From the NCBI RefSeq assembly GCF_003057745.1, contig NZ_QBJD02000008.1:1-64000 (forward strand): DNA of 64,000 bases. Direction: 5' to 3'. The notes below the pieces were generated by a model. It saw nothing but the letters and a program-made list of their open reading frames with translations. It was not told the origin of the DNA and searched no databases. This document shows positions 62,026-64,000 of the stretch, in pieces. Position 1 is the first letter of the stretch; every line of letters starts with the position of its first letter. Both the position numbers and the translations under genes were made by a program. The DNA is from Enterobacter sp. RIT418. GTDB taxonomy: Bacteria > Pseudomonadota > Gammaproteobacteria > Enterobacterales > Enterobacteriaceae.

Positions 62026-62123
62026 CTGCTACGCTTTTTTGCTGTTTATTTGAAAACAAAACCGTACAGCGTAGTGAGCCTGTGCCTGTGTTAACGCAGT
62101 GGTAGTGATTGAAGGCGAAAAAA

Positions 62124-62801
62124 ATGAAGGCAACATTGGCGATCCTCACGATCGGGGTGGTTCCTGTAAGCGAAGTATTACCGCTCTTAACGGAGCATGT
62201 CTCTGAACAACAGATCTCGCATTTGAGCCTGCTCGGCAAGATGAGTCGGGAAGAGGTCATGGAAGACTACGCGATAGAACCGGGAGAGGACCCCCTGCCG
62301 ACATTGTTAAGCGACGGTAAAATGGCGCACGTTTCCCGGCAGAAGATCGAGCGCGCCCTGCAGGGCGTGATTGAAGTGCTGGATAATCAACGCTATGACG
62401 TCATTTTGTTGATGAGCACGGCTCCGATTACCGGGCTGGTCGCGCGAAATGCGATCCTGCTCGAACCGATGCGCATCATCCCGCCGCTGGTGGCTTCGAT
62501 CGTGGACGGGCATCAGGTTGGGGTGATCGTGCCAATCGAAGAACTTATTGATAATCAGGCCAACAAGTGGAAGGCGCTGGCGAATCCGCCGCACTATGCG
62601 CTGGCGAACCCGTTCTGGGACAGCGAAACCAAGCTGATTGCCGCAGGGCGCGAGCTGATAGAGTCGGGCGCGGATGTATTGATGCTGGACTGCCTTGGTT
62701 TTCACCAGCGCCATCGCGACCTTTTGCAAAAGGCGCTGGACGTTCCCGTACTTTTATCGAACGTTCTGGTGGCCCGCCTGGCCTCCGAGCTGCTGGCCTG
62801 A
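62124..62801 (+). CDS. aroM: AroM family protein
   Basis: This 225-residue cytosolic protein is co-regulated with aroL in E. coli but of unknown biochemical function. Conserved segments are [32 protein letters not shown] and [16 protein letters not shown] use the ATG at 62124, which gives the E. coli length; a TTG five codons earlier is in frame. It is separated from yaiA by an unusually long 237 bp that contains a hairpin. Confidence 0.92.
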   Translation: MKATLAILTIGVVPVSEVLPLLTEHVSEQQISHLSLLGKMSREEVMEDYAIEPGEDPLPTLLSDGKMAHVSRQKIERALQGVIEVLDNQRYDVILLMSTAPITGLVARNAILLEPMRIIPPLVASIVDGHQVGVIVPIEELIDNQANKWKALANPPHYALANPFWDSETKLIAAGRELIESGADVLMLDCLGFHQRHRDLLQKALDVPVLLSNVLVARLASELLA

Positions 62802-62854
62802 TGATTTTGCGTGACAGGTTACAAGCATGGCCCCTATAGTGGATTTTTATCTAA

Positions 62855-63160
<306 letters not shown>

Positions 63161-63166
63161 TTTTTT

Positions 63167-63201
63167 CCCTCTCCCCTATGGGGAGAGGGTTAGAGTGAAG
63201 G
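63167..63201. repeat. CCCTCTCCC/GGGAGAGGG intergenic palindrome, copy 4
   Basis: CCCTCTCCCC-TAT-GGGGAGAGGG is followed by TTAGAGTGAAGGG, between convergent ppnP and rdgC. This is the longest perfect stem (10 bp) of the four copies. Confidence 0.72.
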
Positions 63202-63205
63202 GCGA

Positions 63206-64000
63206 TTATCTCTGCGCTTCGCCGCCGAGACCTTCCACCAGGCTTTGGATCAGCGCCGCCAGCTCGCCGGTCATCAGGATAAAGTCCGCGTCGAAGCGCT
63301 GGGCGTAATCTTCCCTGTCGATATCTTCGTTCTGATCGCGCAGCTCGTCGCAGAACTTCAGGCGCTTCACCGAGCCGTCATCACACATTACGAACTGAAT
63401 GCGCTGCTGCCAGTCCAGCGCCAGCTTGGTCACCACCTTGCCCGCCTCAATGTGTACGGCGATTTCGTCGCTGACCAGATCCTGTTTTTTCGCGCGGATC
63501 ACGCCGCCGTCTTCAAGCAGGGCCTTCAGCTCCGCTTCGTCGAGGATCTGGAAGCCCTGCGCGGCCGTCCCGCTGCGCACCCACTCGGTCAGCGTCAGCT
63601 CGATCGGCGTTTCCAGCGCCAGCGGTACCACCGGCAGCGAGCCGAGGCTTTTACGCAGCAGGGCCAGCGTATCTTCCGCTTTCTTGGCGCTGGCGCAGTC
63701 CACCATGATCAGGCCGTTGACGGTATCGATCCACATCATCGTCTGGCTGAAGCGGCTGAACGCGCGCGGCAGCAGAGAGTGCAGCACTTCGTCTTTGAGT
63801 GAATCTTTTTCCGTTTTTTTCAGCTTGCGGCCCTGTTCGGCTTCCAGCTTGAAGATCTTCGCTTCGAGCGCCTGCTTCACCACCGGCGTCGGCAGGATTT
63901 TCTCCTCTTTACGGGCGCAAACGATGATTTGCCCCGTGCTGCTGGCGTGGGTCAGCGCATCGCTTTGTGAACCCATTGGCGGAACCCAGCCGGTTTTCGC
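63206..64000 (-). CDS. rdgC: Recombination-associated protein RdgC, N-terminus beyond window
   Basis: RdgC is a ring-shaped, non-specific DNA-binding protein that limits RecA activity and is needed for growth of some recombination mutants. About 265 of the usual 303 residues are present. The frame continues unbroken to the window edge, where [10 protein letters not shown] matches the E. coli protein around residue 42-50; the start codon lies outside. The ATG at 63976 is internal and should not be taken as the start. The C-terminus [11 protein letters not shown] is conserved. Confidence 0.95.
   Translation of the reverse strand, partial: AKTGWVPPMGSQSDALTHASSTGQIIVCARKEEKILPTPVVKQALEAKIFKLEAEQGRKLKKTEKDSLKDEVLHSLLPRAFSRFSQTMMWIDTVNGLIMVDCASAKKAEDTLALLRKSLGSLPVVPLALETPIELTLTEWVRSGTAAQGFQILDEAELKALLEDGGVIRAKKQDLVSDEIAVHIEAGKVVTKLALDWQQRIQFVMCDDGSVKRLKFCDELRDQNEDIDREDYAQRFDADFILMTGELAALIQSLVEGLGGEAQR

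Noticed and set aside
63206..63976. rdgC starting at the internal ATG at 63976
   Set aside because: The frame continues to the window edge with residues matching the known RdgC N-terminal part, so this ATG is internal.

Overview
The window is a chromosomal segment of a member of the Enterobacteriaceae. Nearly every gene has an obvious Escherichia coli counterpart in the same relative order: the aspU-dkgB-yafC-yafD-yafE-mltD-gloB-yafS-rnhA-dnaQ-aspV-yafV-fadE-gmhA-yafJ-yafK block, then dinB-pepD-gpt-frsA-crl-phoE-proBA-thrW, and finally tauABCD-hemB through ampH-sbmA-yaiW-ddlA-iraP-phoA-psiF-dgcC-proC-aroL-ppnP-rdgC. It is not E. coli. A complete Na+-translocating NADH:quinone reductase operon (nqrABCDEF-nqrM) sits between yafK and dinB, the yafNOP genes are missing after dinB, and there is no prophage at thrW. 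An Enterobacter-like genus fits best; this is inference from gene content, not a phylogeny.

Layout. 1-52 is the 3' end of a tRNA-Asp, probably the distal tRNA of an rRNA operon lying outside the window. 0.2-15.3 kb is the conserved housekeeping block (aldo-keto reductase, cell-wall enzymes, glyoxalase II, RNase H/DNA polymerase epsilon subunit pair, acyl-CoA dehydrogenase, heptose biosynthesis). It carries one addition, an MFS exporter divergent from the LysR regulator yafC. 15.6-21.6 kb is the nqr operon. 21.7-30.6 kb is dinB, pepD, gpt, frsA, crl, phoE and proBA. tRNA-Thr (thrW) at 30.76 kb opens an accessory stretch (31-37 kb): an AT-rich lipoprotein, an ABM-fold monooxygenase, a glycosyltransferase, a small two-CxxC protein, a diguanylate cyclase and an AI-2E-family permease. 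37-43 kb is sulfur acquisition: mmuPM for S-methylmethionine and tauABCD for taurine. 43-48 kb holds hemB, a large autotransporter and iprA. 48-64 kb returns to the conserved order, with an extensin-like putative peptidase and an MdtG-like exporter inserted between ddlA and iraP.

Regulation readable from the DNA: a LexA box at dinB, a FadR operator at fadE, PhoB boxes at phoE and phoA, tandem MetJ boxes at mmuP, a TyrR box at aroL, a sigma-E-like promoter at sbmA, a perfect CRP half-site pair before the MdtG-like gene, and a near-consensus promoter at aspV. Two kinds of intergenic repeat occur: three REP-like elements and four copies of a CCCTCTCCC/GGGAGAGGG palindrome.

The least explained item is a short reading frame between tauD and hemB (minus strand, 43004-43075). 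It has a strong Shine-Dalgarno sequence buried in a 17-bp hairpin, and its 23-residue product carries an RAGP motif like that of the SecM arrest peptide. A second unrecorded candidate is a 53-residue protein with two CxxC pairs at 33450-33611.
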